Assembly (NCBI RefSeq): GCF_010550675.1
Contig: NZ_JAAGOA010000009.1
Coordinates: forward strand, 124,001 to 188,000
Direction: 5' to 3'
DNA length: 64,000 nt
DNA from: Phytoactinopolyspora halotolerans
GTDB taxonomy: Bacteria > Actinomycetota > Actinomycetes > Jiangellales > Jiangellaceae
Shown here: piece after piece, positions 22,832 through 32,684 of the stretch
How positions within the stretch are numbered: position 1 is the first letter of the stretch
How the letters are laid out: each line of letters begins with the position of its first letter
Made by a program: the position numbers and the translations under genes
Notes under the pieces: generated by a model
What the model was told of the DNA's origin: nothing
What the model saw: only the letters and a program-made list of their open reading frames with translations
Database searches by the model: none

Positions 22832-24970
22832 ATGACAGCACGCCGCGCATTCCTTCGCGCATCCGCTCTCGGCGGCCTCGCCGTAGCCGGCGCCACCGCC
22901 CTACCGAGCCAGGCCACCGCCGCACCGGGCGGAAAACCAGCCGCCCCGACCATCCACGTCGCCACCGTCGCCGACCTGCTCGCTCTGGATCCTCGCCGCC
23001 TCGACGACGGCACGGTCGCGCAGGTCACCGGACACGCCACCGCAGGCGACGGCGGTCACCGATGTGTCCGCTGGGACGCCGCCAGCAGCTCCGAGCCGAA
23101 CAGCGGGACCGTTCTGCGACCCGTCGGCGAGCCGGCTACCGGCCGATGGCATGTCCTGCACGCAGGTGTCGGAGACTTCCGCTGGTTCGGTGTCTTCGGG
23201 TCCGACACCGACGCCGACGACGCTCTGGATGCGCTCGTCGGCGACGCCTCCATTCACCGCATCGAAGCGCACACCGAGCTCAACTTCACCCGCCGGCATC
23301 GATTCACCCGCAGCGATCTCGAACTGGATTTCGGCGGCAATCTGGTCACCACCGAAGGGATCGAGGACGCCCCCGAGAACGATCCGTTCGCCGCCGTGAT
23401 GTTCTTCCGCGGCACGGTCAGCGACGACGTCCGGGAGAACACGCTGGTCGAGACGATGCCGGATCTGCTCGACGTGTGGGAGGTCGCCGACGCGTCGCAG
23501 TACGCCGTCGGCGAGTGGTACGCGCTCGAGGTCGACGCACTCACCGGACGGTGGGAACGGGAGGTCCAGCGCCTCGTCGAGATCACCCAGATCGTCGACG
23601 GTACACACGTCCGCGTCAACTACAAGAACGGGTGGGACCTCGAACCGGGACGGACACTCACCTGGACCCGGATCGACCCCGTGCGCAACGTCCACATCCG
23701 GAACATGCGCTTCGCCGGCGTCGCCGACGGCGATCAGGTGACCGGCTCACACCCCATCGCGTACGAGTACGCCGTCTCCTGCGACGTGAGCGCCGTCCAC
23801 GCCACTGGCACGTTCTGGCCGGTCGTGATGCGCCGCTGGTGCACACATTTCCGCACCGCGCAATGTTCGCTCGCCAACCCCGCCTCGGTCACCTGGGGCG
23901 GCGCGGGCTATCTGACACAGCAGATCTACTGCCTGTACGGACACGTCGCCGACTGCCACACCGCCAATGCCCGGCACCTCAACGACTGGACGGCGTCCGC
24001 GTACGGCTACGTGGAGAACTGCCACGGCGACGGCGACGATCAGGGCCCGTTCGTCACCCACGGCCAGTACGAGCACGACCTGGTCTACACCGGAAACTCC
24101 GGCCTCATGACCTTCGCCAACAGCGGCGCCGCGTGGGGCTCGGCGGCCAAGCGGATCAGTGTCCGCAAGCACGTCTGCTCCTGGTTCGTCGCCCGGGTAC
24201 GCATCACCGACCTGACCCTCGAGGACGTGCAGGTCATCGGTAAGGCGGGCCTGTCCGGCTCCGGTATGTTGTGGGTCAACGCCGACGGAGTGCAGCTGCG
24301 CGGCTGCCAGGCAGACGACACGCTGATCGTCTCCCAGTCGTCGTCGCTGTCCGGCCGGGCCAACATCATCGACGGGTGCCATTTCCGCCTATCCGGACCG
24401 AGCGAGGTGGTCCGCGGCGACGTCGAGGCAGACCTGCATATCGTCCGCACCACCTTGCGGGGCCTCGACGGGCACCGGTTCAACGGCACCGGCACGCTGC
24501 GCTTCACCGATTCGACGCTCGTCGGCGCGGACGAGGCCGCACCCATCGCCGTCGCCGGTGACGTCCACATCAGCGGCGGAGAACTACGCGATACCGGCGT
24601 CCGTGTCGCAGGCACAGGTGACGCCGACGTCCGGGTGGGCGGTGGATGCACGATCACCGGCTCGAACAGTGCCGGCGCGTTCTTCTCCAGAGAGAGCGCC
24701 GGCGGCGTGCTCGCCCTCGACCTGTCCGGCGTCACCAGCACCGCCGGTGACGCGGACATGGCCCACGTCGACCTGGATGCGGGCACCAACCGGTACAGCT
24801 GCGTCAGTGCCACCTTCACCGACGGACGGCTCCGGCTCGCGCCGGACGCGTTCGGCGATGACTCGTATCTGCTGCACACCCAGAACGTCGAACGCGGCGT
24901 CGACCGGGTCGCCATGCCGGACGAGGGCGAACGCGTCCAGCACGGCGCCAACCTCGTGCTACCGGGCTGA
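22832..24970 (+). CDS. Tat-exported right-handed beta-helix protein, putative polysaccharide-active enzyme
   Basis: A 712-aa secreted protein. It begins with a twin-arginine signal (TARRAFLRASALGGLAVAG) ending in an Ala-x-Ala type site near ATAAPGG at about residue 32. An N-terminal module (about 40-110) resembles those of tailspike-like proteins and ends DFRWFGVFGSDTDADDALDAL, the usual entry to pectate-lyase-like beta-helices. From about 120 onward the chain has short, Gly/Asp-rich, beta-forming repeats such as VHIRNMRFAGVADG, LEDVQVIGKAGLSG and VHISGGELRDTGVRV. I see no assignable catalytic motif. Export plus the co-regulated catabolic genes suggests attack on an extracellular polysaccharide. 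The ATG at 22832 is chosen because the Tat signal starts there; sequence upstream in this frame is non-coding. Confidence 0.72.
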   Translation: MTARRAFLRASALGGLAVAGATALPSQATAAPGGKPAAPTIHVATVADLLALDPRRLDDGTVAQVTGHATAGDGGHRCVRWDAASSSEPNSGTVLRPVGEPATGRWHVLHAGVGDFRWFGVFGSDTDADDALDALVGDASIHRIEAHTELNFTRRHRFTRSDLELDFGGNLVTTEGIEDAPENDPFAAVMFFRGTVSDDVRENTLVETMPDLLDVWEVADASQYAVGEWYALEVDALTGRWEREVQRLVEITQIVDGTHVRVNYKNGWDLEPGRTLTWTRIDPVRNVHIRNMRFAGVADGDQVTGSHPIAYEYAVSCDVSAVHATGTFWPVVMRRWCTHFRTAQCSLANPASVTWGGAGYLTQQIYCLYGHVADCHTANARHLNDWTASAYGYVENCHGDGDDQGPFVTHGQYEHDLVYTGNSGLMTFANSGAAWGSAAKRISVRKHVCSWFVARVRITDLTLEDVQVIGKAGLSGSGMLWVNADGVQLRGCQADDTLIVSQSSSLSGRANIIDGCHFRLSGPSEVVRGDVEADLHIVRTTLRGLDGHRFNGTGTLRFTDSTLVGADEAAPIAVAGDVHISGGELRDTGVRVAGTGDADVRVGGGCTITGSNSAGAFFSRESAGGVLALDLSGVTSTAGDADMAHVDLDAGTNRYSCVSATFTDGRLRLAPDAFGDDSYLLHTQNVERGVDRVAMPDEGERVQHGANLVLPG

Positions 24971-25053
24971 CCACGGCCTGGGCGCGCGTCCGGCCGTCCC
25001 CACCACCTCGACCAGTACCACCATCACAGCACGATCAGCGGCAAGGAGATCTC

Positions 25054-26406
25054 GTGAACACCACGTCGACCGTAGATACGGCCCAGCGCGCCCGGGCGGT
25101 GATACCCGGCGGCGTCAACTCCGGACAACGGAGCCTGCCGGACTGGCCGGACCTCGTCGTCACCCAGGCACAGGGAGCACGCATCGTCGACGGTGAGGGG
25201 CGTTCGTACACGGATTACCATGCCGCGTTCGGCCCGCCGCTGCTCGGCCACAATGCGCCGGAGGTCACGGCCGCCGTCGCCGCGGCCGGACAGCGGCTGG
25301 ACCTGTGTGGTGTCGGCGTCTCCAGCTATGAGGTGGAGCTGGCCGAGACGCTGGCCGAGCTGGTCCCGAGCATCGAGAAGGTCTTGCTGACCAGCACCGG
25401 CAGTGAGGCGACCTTCCACGCGCTGCGGCTGGCGCGTGCGGTCACCGGTCGCCGCCTGGTGGTCAAGTTCCAGGGCTGCTACCACGGCTGGCACGATTCG
25501 GTCAGCCTCAACGTGATCTCGTCCCCGGATCGGATCGGCTCCCCCGACCCGATCTCGGCGGGAATCCTGCCGGAGGTACTGGCCGCCACCCTGGTGCTGC
25601 CGTTCAACGACGTCAACGCCGTGCATCGAGCGTTCGCCGAGCACGGTGACGACATCGCGGCCGTGATCCTGGAGCCGGTGCCACACAACATCGGCTGCGT
25701 CCTGCCGGACCAAGAATTCCTCTCCACGCTGCGGCGGGAGACCGAGCGGCACGGCAGCGTGCTGGTCTTCGACGAGGTCATCACCGGGTTCCGGCACGCG
25801 CTCGGCGGCTGGCAGGAGATCAGCGGCATCACCCCGGACCTCACCACGCTGGGCAAGGCGATCGCCAACGGCTACCCGCTCGGTGCGCTCGGCGGGCGGG
25901 CCGACCTGATGGAGGAGTTCAGCTCCAATCCGGGGTCCCCGGTCTTCTTCGCCGGTACCTACAACGGCCACCCGGCGATCGTCTCCGCCGCGCTGGCCAC
26001 GCTGCGCATACTGCGCACCGCGCCCGTGCACGACCACGTCTTCCGACTCGGCGACCGGATCCGTACCGGCCTGGCCGAGGTGATGGCCGATGTCGGCGTG
26101 CCGGCGGTGGTGACCGGCTACGGGTCGGTGTTCGTCACCTATTTCATGGAGGGTGCACCGCCGCGGTCCTACGACGACCTCCTCCGCAACGACGCCGCCC
26201 TGTTCGTCGGCTACCGGCAACGCCTGCGCGAGCACGGCATCTTCGAGTTGCCGCTGAACCTCAAACGCAGTCACGTGTCCTACGCGCACACCGACGCCGA
26301 CGTCGACGCCTTGCTGGAAGGAACCCGGGCGGCCGTCCAGCGAGCACGACAGGAGGCCACCGCACCCGCACAGGCCAGCTCCACCATGGGCGGGGTGACG
26401 CGCTGA
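25054..26406 (+). CDS. Class III (glutamate-1-semialdehyde mutase-like) aminotransferase
   Basis: A 450-aa PLP enzyme with the HemL-like class III pattern: VIPGGVNSGQRSLPDWPD at the N-terminus, LTSTGSEATFHALRLARAVTGR, GCYHGWHD, the cofactor Asp in LVFDEVITGFRHALGG, and the PLP lysine in LTTLGKAIANGYPLGALGG. Members near sugar-acid genes are often transaminases or aminomutases of amino sugars or amino acids. It is unlikely to be a haem-pathway enzyme, since no other haem gene is nearby. The GTG start has AAGGAG at good spacing. It heads a run of four genes with overlapping ends (25054-29316), 83 nt after the beta-helix gene. Confidence 0.82.
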   Translation: MNTTSTVDTAQRARAVIPGGVNSGQRSLPDWPDLVVTQAQGARIVDGEGRSYTDYHAAFGPPLLGHNAPEVTAAVAAAGQRLDLCGVGVSSYEVELAETLAELVPSIEKVLLTSTGSEATFHALRLARAVTGRRLVVKFQGCYHGWHDSVSLNVISSPDRIGSPDPISAGILPEVLAATLVLPFNDVNAVHRAFAEHGDDIAAVILEPVPHNIGCVLPDQEFLSTLRRETERHGSVLVFDEVITGFRHALGGWQEISGITPDLTTLGKAIANGYPLGALGGRADLMEEFSSNPGSPVFFAGTYNGHPAIVSAALATLRILRTAPVHDHVFRLGDRIRTGLAEVMADVGVPAVVTGYGSVFVTYFMEGAPPRSYDDLLRNDAALFVGYRQRLREHGIFELPLNLKRSHVSYAHTDADVDALLEGTRAAVQRARQEATAPAQASSTMGGVTR

Positions 26407-27593
26407 TGCTCACCGTCGACCGCACCCGTCCGGCAACCAGCGCGGGCCGCATCGCCCGGGTGGAGACCCTCACCCTGGGCACCGCCTGGCGCGACTTCTC
26501 CTTCGTGCGCATCCACACCGACGAGGGCCTCACCGGCATCGGCGAGATCACCCACCCGTACCGGGGCCGCGAGACCTGCAGTCTGACGCACGCCATGGCC
26601 GAGCGGCACCTGCTGGGCGCCGATCCCTTCGACGTGGAGGAGATCTGGCTGCGCATGTATCAGGGGGACTTCCTCCGCGGCGGCGACGTCGGCGGCGTCG
26701 TGCTCAGCGGGGTGGATCAGGCCCTCTACGACATCATGGGCCGCACTCTGGGTGTGCCCGCATACCGGCTCATGGGCGGAGCGGTCCGCCAGCGGGTCCG
26801 GGTATACGCCAACGGCTGGTACACCGGCGAGCGCGACCCGTCGTCGTTCGCCGAACGGGCCCGCGAGACGGTGGCCCGCGGGTATACCGCGCTGAAGTTC
26901 GACCCGTTCGGAGCCGGCCTGGGCACACTGGACCGTGCCGAGCTCCGTCGCTCGGTGGAGATCGTCGCGGCAGTGCGTGACGCCGTCGGCCCGGACGTCG
27001 ACCTCTTCGTCGAGGGGCATGCCCGATTCGCCATGGCCACCGCGGACAGGCTGGTGCGCGAGCTGGCGCCGTTCGACCTGGGATGGTTCGAGGAGCCGCT
27101 GCCGTGGACGCACATCGAACGGTACGCGGAGCTGAGGGCGACGGCGACGATGCCGATCGCCGGCGGCGAGCACTTCCACAACCGGTACGAGTATGCGCGG
27201 TTGTTCGCCGCCGACGCCGTCGACATCGTCCAGCCCGATCTGTCCATGGCCGGTGGGCCGACCGAGGTTCGCAAGATCGGCGCCATCGCTGACGCGCACG
27301 CGATGGTGGTCGCACCGCACAACTCCAATTCCCCGCTGTGCACCACGATCAGCGTGCACAGCGTGGCCGGGATGCCGAACCTGCTCATCCTGGAGACCTT
27401 CGACGGCGCGCTGGAACCGTTCGTCTTCGAGGCACTGCGCGGCGTCGTCCCGATCGAGGACGGCGAGGTCGCGTTGCCGAGCACACCGGGATACGGCGTC
27501 GAACTGGTGGACGAGGTGTTCGAGGAGCACCCGCCGAGCCACCGGTTCTGGAACATGTTCTCCCCCGGCTGGGAGAGGCGGAACCGCCGTTGA
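26406..27593 (+). CDS. Enolase-superfamily sugar acid dehydratase (mandelate racemase/galactonate dehydratase-like)
   Basis: A 395-aa member of the mandelate racemase subgroup, which abstracts the alpha-proton of a carboxylate and here probably dehydrates a sugar acid. Visible catalytic parts are Lys164 in ALKFDPFG, metal ligands Glu203 (LFVEGHARF), Glu229 (GWFEEPLP) and Glu255 (IAGGEHFHNRYE), and the Asp278/His305 dyad (DIVQPDLSMAGG, VVAPHNSNSP). The pattern resembles galactonate/mannonate-type dehydratases more than muconate cycloisomerases. The ATG at 26406 shares one base with the aminotransferase stop (TGATG). The exact substrate cannot be read from sequence. Confidence 0.85.
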   Translation: MLTVDRTRPATSAGRIARVETLTLGTAWRDFSFVRIHTDEGLTGIGEITHPYRGRETCSLTHAMAERHLLGADPFDVEEIWLRMYQGDFLRGGDVGGVVLSGVDQALYDIMGRTLGVPAYRLMGGAVRQRVRVYANGWYTGERDPSSFAERARETVARGYTALKFDPFGAGLGTLDRAELRRSVEIVAAVRDAVGPDVDLFVEGHARFAMATADRLVRELAPFDLGWFEEPLPWTHIERYAELRATATMPIAGGEHFHNRYEYARLFAADAVDIVQPDLSMAGGPTEVRKIGAIADAHAMVVAPHNSNSPLCTTISVHSVAGMPNLLILETFDGALEPFVFEALRGVVPIEDGEVALPSTPGYGVELVDEVFEEHPPSHRFWNMFSPGWERRNRR

Positions 27594-28429
27594 TCGTCGA
27601 CGTTCACAGCCACCTCTTCCCCGATGCGGCGCTCGCGGAGCCGTTCCGGTCGGACGCGGCGCGTGCGCACGGCGGCGAGGTCGACCTGACCGTCACCTTC
27701 GCCCACTACGCCGCCTCCGCCCCGGCCGGCACTCGCACCGTCGTGGTCGGCGGTAAGGCCAGGCGCAGTGGCCTGTGGGTCGACGACGCCGCGGTGGCCG
27801 GCTACGTGCGCGCGCATGAGGACCGGCTCATCGGATACCTCGCCCTGGACCCGACGCAGCCGGGATGGCGGGACGACCTGGAGCACGGCCACCAGGACCT
27901 CGGTCTGCGCGGTATCAAGCTGATGCCGATGTACGCGGGTTTCGATCCGGCCGACCGCGCCTACGACGACCTCTACACCTACGCCGAGCGCCACCGGTTG
28001 CCGCTGCTGGTGCATACCGGCACGACGTTCGTCGCGGCGGCGCCGCTGCGGTACGCGATGCCGGTCCATCTCGACGACGTCGCGATCCGGTTCCCGGAGC
28101 TGCGCATGGTCCTGGCGCATCTCGGTCACCCGTTCGAGGGCGAATGCCTGGCGGTGATCCGCAAGCATCCGCACGTCTACGCGGACGTCTCCGCGCTGCA
28201 CTACCGGCCGTTCCAGTTGTGGCACAGCCTCCGGCTCGCCCAGGACTATGGCGTCACGCACAAGCTGCTCTTCGGCAGCGACTACCCGTTCACCACGGTG
28301 AACGCGTCGATCGCCGGGCTGCGGAGGGTGGCGCGGGTGCCCGGGATCGCGGGCCTGGATGCCCTGGATGAGGCGGCGATCGATGCCGTGATCAACCGGG
28401 ACGCGCTCGCCCTGCTGGGGCTGGACTGA
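27590..28429 (+). CDS. Amidohydrolase-2 family metal-dependent hydrolase or decarboxylase
   Basis: A 279-aa TIM-barrel protein of the amidohydrolase_2 family, which contains lactonases and decarboxylases. Metal-site motifs are present: IVDVHSHLFP (HxH), LLVHTGTTF, MVLAHLGHPFEGECL and LLFGSDYPFTT with the final Asp. In a sugar-acid pathway it would most simply open a lactone or cleave a product of the dehydratase. The TTG start at 27590 overlaps the dehydratase stop by 4 nt, has GGAGAGG upstream, and places the HxH motif at the expected residues 6-8. Its own stop overlaps the next start. Confidence 0.85.
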   Translation: MIVDVHSHLFPDAALAEPFRSDAARAHGGEVDLTVTFAHYAASAPAGTRTVVVGGKARRSGLWVDDAAVAGYVRAHEDRLIGYLALDPTQPGWRDDLEHGHQDLGLRGIKLMPMYAGFDPADRAYDDLYTYAERHRLPLLVHTGTTFVAAAPLRYAMPVHLDDVAIRFPELRMVLAHLGHPFEGECLAVIRKHPHVYADVSALHYRPFQLWHSLRLAQDYGVTHKLLFGSDYPFTTVNASIAGLRRVARVPGIAGLDALDEAAIDAVINRDALALLGLD

Positions 28430-29316
28430 TGACCGCGGCGCCGTTCGACCTCTCCGGCCGGCGTGCCGTCGTCACGGGGGCGGCACACGGGCTCGGGGCG
28501 GCGTTCGCGACCGGCCTGGCCGCAGCCGGCGCCGATCTGGTGCTGATCGACCGCCCCGTCCCGACCGGTGGCGGTGCCGAAAGTCCGGCCGATGGCGCTG
28601 TCAGCAGCCGAGGCGGAGCGGACCGCCCGGTCGACACCGGCGTGTTCGCGGTGGCGGAGGCGGTGCGGCGGCTCGGCAGGAAGGCGCACGTCGTCGAGGC
28701 GGACCTAGCCGAGACCGCAGAGCTCGCCGCCCTCGTCGATCGTGTCTGGCGCACGGCCGGGCCGGTCGACATCCTGCTCAACAACGCCGGCATCGCCCGG
28801 CTGGAGCACTTCAACGAGGTGAGTGTGGATGCCTGGCGCCAGGTCATGCGGGTCAACGTGGACTCCGTCTTCTTTCTCAGCCAGCGCATCGCCGAGCACA
28901 TGATCGCCGGCGGGATCGCCGGGCGGATCATCAACGTCTCGTCCAAGAACGGGGTGGTGGCCGAGGCCGGGCTGGTCCACTACAACGCGTCGAAGGGCGC
29001 CGTCGAGCTGCTCTCCCAGTCGCTGGCCGCCGAGCTCGGGCCGCACGGGATCACCGTCAACACGGTAGCCCCGGGGATGATCGGCACCCCGATCGCGGAC
29101 GGGTTCGACCTCGCGGACGGGTTCGAGCAGGCGTGGCGCGAGCGGATCCCGCTGGGTGAGTACGGCACGCCCGGCGACTGCGTCGGCGCCGTCCTGCTGC
29201 TGGCTTCCGACGCCGGCCGGTACATCACGGGGACGCGCATCGTGGTCGACGGCGGGGTGCTGGCCGACCAATTGCCCCGCCACCGCTTCATGCGCCCCTA
29301 CCGCAACACCGCATGA
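28429..29316 (+). CDS. Short-chain dehydrogenase/reductase
   Basis: A classical SDR of 295 aa with the cofactor motif AVVTGAAHGLGAAFATGLAAAGA, acidic VLIDRP after beta2 (NAD preference likely), NNAG, the catalytic Ser in RIINVSSKNG, and YNASK with the Tyr/Lys pair, then PGMIGTPIADGF. A ~25-residue Gly/Pro-rich insertion follows beta2 (about residues 43-65), which is unusual. The ATG overlaps the amidohydrolase stop (ATGA). It is the last gene of the operon, and its stop codon lies inside the left arm of a long hairpin. Confidence 0.9.
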   Translation: MTAAPFDLSGRRAVVTGAAHGLGAAFATGLAAAGADLVLIDRPVPTGGGAESPADGAVSSRGGADRPVDTGVFAVAEAVRRLGRKAHVVEADLAETAELAALVDRVWRTAGPVDILLNNAGIARLEHFNEVSVDAWRQVMRVNVDSVFFLSQRIAEHMIAGGIAGRIINVSSKNGVVAEAGLVHYNASKGAVELLSQSLAAELGPHGITVNTVAPGMIGTPIADGFDLADGFEQAWRERIPLGEYGTPGDCVGAVLLLASDAGRYITGTRIVVDGGVLADQLPRHRFMRPYRNTA

Positions 29317-29364
29317 TCATGAACAGTAACCGTGCTATGTGAACGGTTACTGTTCATGATCATG
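29312..29364. terminator. Bidirectional terminator, long perfect hairpin (family member 1)
   Basis: A perfect 21-bp stem (29312-29332 with 29344-29364) with an 11-nt loop. The left arm contains the stop of the SDR gene, and the right arm encodes the last residues and stop of the convergent AI-2E gene. Its outer arm, CATGATCATGAACA, is shared with the hairpin at 41525-41584. Confidence 0.85.
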
Positions 29365-30576
29365 GTCGCTCTTGCCGGTGCGGATCCAGCGCCGGTGGCC
29401 TTCCCGGAGCGTCAGCGTGTCATCTTCATCGTCGTCGACGTGGGGAACGTCCGCACCGGGCATCATGACTTGCCGTTCCTCGGCGTCGGCGTCCTCGCCC
29501 GCGCGGTGTTCCTGCTCCCGCACCTTCCGCCTCCACCCGATCACCGCAGCGGTGATGGCGCCGACTACAGGAACCGCGAGGAACAGGCCGACCAGGCCGA
29601 ACGCAACACCCGCACCGGTGGTGAGCAGCAGCGTGATCAGCGGGTGGAAGCTGACCGCGCGCGACATCAGCAACGGCGACAGCACGTTCCCCTCGATCTG
29701 CTGGACCGCCAGCACGATCAGCAGTGCCCAGATCGCCGTGGTCAGCCCACCGGAGACGAACGCGACGGTGATGGCGAACCCGCCCGCCAGGGTCGCCCCG
29801 ACCAACGGTATGTAGCCCAGCATGAACGTCAGCGCACCGATCGGGATCGCCAGCGCCACGTTGAGAATCGTCAGCCCGAGCCCGATGAAGAACCCGTCGA
29901 CCAGGCCGGTCACCGTGGAGGCGTAGAACCAGTTGCCGGTGGCCTTCATCGCGCCCTTGAACGCCACATGTGCGGGTGCCTGATACTCCGGCCGCAGCGC
30001 GCTGACGAACTGTGCCCACAACTTGTCGCCACTGGTCAGCGCGAAGATCGTGAAGAAGATCGCGATCAGCAGCACGGTCGCGAAATTGCCCACCAGCGTG
30101 ATGCCGGTGGTCGCCGCCTGGCTGACCTCCCCCAACAGGTTGCCGAGCTGACTCTGGATGTCATCGAGCCAGCCCTGCACCGTCTCCGTGTCGAGACCGA
30201 ACGGGCCGGAAGCAAGCCACTCGTTGACCTCGTCGACCGAACCGGTCACCGACTCCACCATGTCGTCCCATGAGTTGATCACCTCGGAGACGACGAAGAC
30301 GATGATGCTGGCGAAGAACCCCAGAAAGAGCAGGACGGAGACGAGCGACGCCACGATCGCCGGCACCTTGTGCGCACGCAGCCATTTGGCCAGCGGCCAC
30401 AGCAGCGACACGATCGCGAAGCCCAGCACCGCCGCCATGACGATGAACTGGATCCGCAGCGCCAGGTAGACGACGGCCGCGATGACCAGGCCGATACCCA
30501 GGATCCGCCAGGCCAGGATGCCTTCGCGTTCCAGCCAGCCGGTCTCCCGCTGACCCTGCGACTCAGACGTTGCCAC
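29347..30576 (-). CDS. AI-2E family transporter
   Basis: A 409-aa membrane protein of the AI-2E/TqsA-like (PerM) superfamily, variously linked to autoinducer export or ion antiport; the substrate here is unknown. It has paired N-terminal hydrophobic helices (about residues 24-60), one at 70-100, a long periplasmic-type segment (100-150), and a C-terminal cluster of helices with the family pattern ALTFMLGYIPLVGATLAGG and LLIVLAVQQIEGNVLSPLLM. The C-terminal ~60 residues are charged and cytosolic. Its end is folded into the hairpin shared with the SDR gene. It lies downstream of dxs on the same strand with a 30-nt gap. Confidence 0.9.
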   Translation of the reverse strand: MATSESQGQRETGWLEREGILAWRILGIGLVIAAVVYLALRIQFIVMAAVLGFAIVSLLWPLAKWLRAHKVPAIVASLVSVLLFLGFFASIIVFVVSEVINSWDDMVESVTGSVDEVNEWLASGPFGLDTETVQGWLDDIQSQLGNLLGEVSQAATTGITLVGNFATVLLIAIFFTIFALTSGDKLWAQFVSALRPEYQAPAHVAFKGAMKATGNWFYASTVTGLVDGFFIGLGLTILNVALAIPIGALTFMLGYIPLVGATLAGGFAITVAFVSGGLTTAIWALLIVLAVQQIEGNVLSPLLMSRAVSFHPLITLLLTTGAGVAFGLVGLFLAVPVVGAITAAVIGWRRKVREQEHRAGEDADAEERQVMMPGADVPHVDDDEDDTLTLREGHRRWIRTGKSDHDHEQ

Positions 30577-30606
30577 GGGTCTACACCACGTCCTTAACTG
30601 CCGGTC

Positions 30607-32589
30607 CTAGACCGTCTTCTGATGCTGGTGCTCCGCGCTGGGCTCGGGTTTGTCCGCCTGCTCGCTGCCGGACCCGGATTCCGAGTCGAGCGCCGCCACC
30701 AAACCGGATACCTCCCGTGCCAGTCCCTGGCCGGTCAGACCGAGCTCGGCCAGGATCTCGGCCCGCTTGCCATGCTCGATGAAGCGGGCCGGAATCCCGA
30801 AGGTGTGCACCGGGACATCGACGCCGCAGTCGCGGAGCAGCTGGGCGAGCACGGAACCGACACCGCCGGTGCGGGATGCGTCCTCGGCGCTGACCACCAG
30901 CCGGTGTGTGCGCGCCAGGTCGACCAGGGCGGCGTCGAGCGGCTTGATCCATCGAGGATCCACCACGGTCACGCCGACGCCCTGGGCCTGCAGTCGCTCG
31001 GCGGCGTCGACGCCGGCCGCCGCCATCGCACCGACCGCCACCAGCAGGACGTCCCCGGCGGCCGCCGCATCCGGCCCGGGACGCGCCAGGATGTCGCACC
31101 CGCCGATCCGCTCGATCGACTTGACCGCGGCGTCGGCCGGCTCCTTCCCCGGGAACCGGATCACGGTGGGTGCGTCGTGCACCTCGAGCGCCTCGTCGAA
31201 CTGTTCACTGAGCTGGTCCGCGTCACGCGGCGCCGCCATCCGCAGGCCGGGGACCACCTGCAGGATGGAGGTGTCCCACATGCCGTGATGGGACGGACCG
31301 TCCGGGCCGGTGATCCCGGCTCGGTCCAGCACGAACGTCACCCCGGCCCGGTGCAGTGCGCAATCCATCAGCACCTGGTCGAACGCGCGATTCAGGAATG
31401 TGGAGTAGATGGCGACCACCGGGTGCAGGCCGGTCATGGCCATGCCGGCGGCGGACGCGGCGGCGTGCTGCTCGGCGATGCCGACGTCGAAGCACCGGTC
31501 GGGGAACTCGTCGGCGAACGGTTCCATCCCGGTCGGGCCGAGCATCGCCGCGGTGATCGCCACCACGTCCTGGCGCCGTCGGCCCGCGTCCACCAGCGCG
31601 TCGGAGAACGCGTGCGTCAGGGTCCGCTTGGGAGCGGCGGTCGGCTCGCCGGTGACCGGATCAAATGCGGCCGGGCTGTGCATGTGGTCCACCTGATCCT
31701 GGACCGCCGCCTCATAGCCGTACCCCTTCTGGGTGAGGCAGTGCACGATCACCGGGCCGCCGAACCCCTTCGCCTGCGCCAACGCGTGCTCGATCGCGCT
31801 CCGGTCGTGCCCATCCACCGGGCCGATGTACTTCAGGCCCAGATCCTCGAACATGCCCTGCGGCGCCAGCAGGTCCTTCAGGCCTTTCTTCAGACCGTGC
31901 AACGCCTCATAGGTGGTCGGCCCCACCAGCGGAGTCCGGTTCAGCGTCCGTTTCACCAGGTCGAGCGCCTGCTCGTAGCGCGGGTCAGTGCGCAGGCCGG
32001 CCAGGTGTGTGGCCAGCCCGCCGACGGTCGGCGAGTACGACCGGCCGTTGTCGTTCACCACGATGACCAACGGCCTGCGGTCCGGACCGGTCTGCGGCCC
32101 GCCGGCGATGTTGTTCAGCGCCTCCCACGCCATGCCGCCGGTGAGTGCCCCGTCGCCGACCACGGCCACGACGGTCCGGTCCCGCTCGCCGCGGACCGCG
32201 AACGCCTTGGCCATGCCGTCGGCGTGGGACAGCGCCGCGGACGCATGCGAGTTCTCGATCCAGTCGTGCGGGCTCTCGTCCTGGCTGGGGTACCCGGAGA
32301 TCCCGCCCTTCGAGCGGATGCTGTCGAACCCGTCATACCGGCCGGTCAGAAGCTTGTGCACGTACGACTGGTGCCCGACGTCGAACAGGATCGGGTCCCG
32401 CGGCGATCGGAAGACCCGGTGGACGGCCAGCGTCAGCTCGACCACTCCCAGGTTCGGCCCGAGGTGGCCGCTGGTCCGCGATACGGTCGTGACGATCACG
32501 TCCCGGATCTCCGCGGCGAGTGCGTCCAACTCCTCGGCGGAGAGGCCGTTCAGATGTCGGGGCTCTCTCACACGCTCGAGTACGCCCAA
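30607..32589 (-). CDS. dxs: 1-Deoxy-D-xylulose-5-phosphate synthase
   Basis: Condenses pyruvate and glyceraldehyde-3-phosphate, the first step of the MEP isoprenoid pathway. The 660-aa sequence has the ThDP motif [49 protein letters not shown] and the transketolase-type [18 protein letters not shown]. The TTG at 32589 is chosen because GGAGG lies 9 nt upstream and homologues start just before the LxxxLxxL region. A charged ~25-residue C-terminal tail is extra. The AI-2E gene follows 30 nt downstream. Confidence 0.96.
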   Translation of the reverse strand: MGVLERVREPRHLNGLSAEELDALAAEIRDVIVTTVSRTSGHLGPNLGVVELTLAVHRVFRSPRDPILFDVGHQSYVHKLLTGRYDGFDSIRSKGGISGYPSQDESPHDWIENSHASAALSHADGMAKAFAVRGERDRTVVAVVGDGALTGGMAWEALNNIAGGPQTGPDRRPLVIVVNDNGRSYSPTVGGLATHLAGLRTDPRYEQALDLVKRTLNRTPLVGPTTYEALHGLKKGLKDLLAPQGMFEDLGLKYIGPVDGHDRSAIEHALAQAKGFGGPVIVHCLTQKGYGYEAAVQDQVDHMHSPAAFDPVTGEPTAAPKRTLTHAFSDALVDAGRRRQDVVAITAAMLGPTGMEPFADEFPDRCFDVGIAEQHAAASAAGMAMTGLHPVVAIYSTFLNRAFDQVLMDCALHRAGVTFVLDRAGITGPDGPSHHGMWDTSILQVVPGLRMAAPRDADQLSEQFDEALEVHDAPTVIRFPGKEPADAAVKSIERIGGCDILARPGPDAAAAGDVLLVAVGAMAAAGVDAAERLQAQGVGVTVVDPRWIKPLDAALVDLARTHRLVVSAEDASRTGGVGSVLAQLLRDCGVDVPVHTFGIPARFIEHGKRAEILAELGLTGQGLAREVSGLVAALDSESGSGSEQADKPEPSAEHQHQKTV

Positions 32590-32684
32590 AGTGGCTCGCC
32601 TCCTTGTTCAGCCGTCCCCACGAGTGTAGATGGCCGCACCGGCCGAGGTGTGCAACGGTAGTGGCTGTGAGGCAGTGGATCACT

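Noticed and set aside
25054-26406. Assigning the class III aminotransferase as hemL
   Set aside because: The active-site pattern is only family-level, and the context is a sugar-acid type operon with no haem genes.
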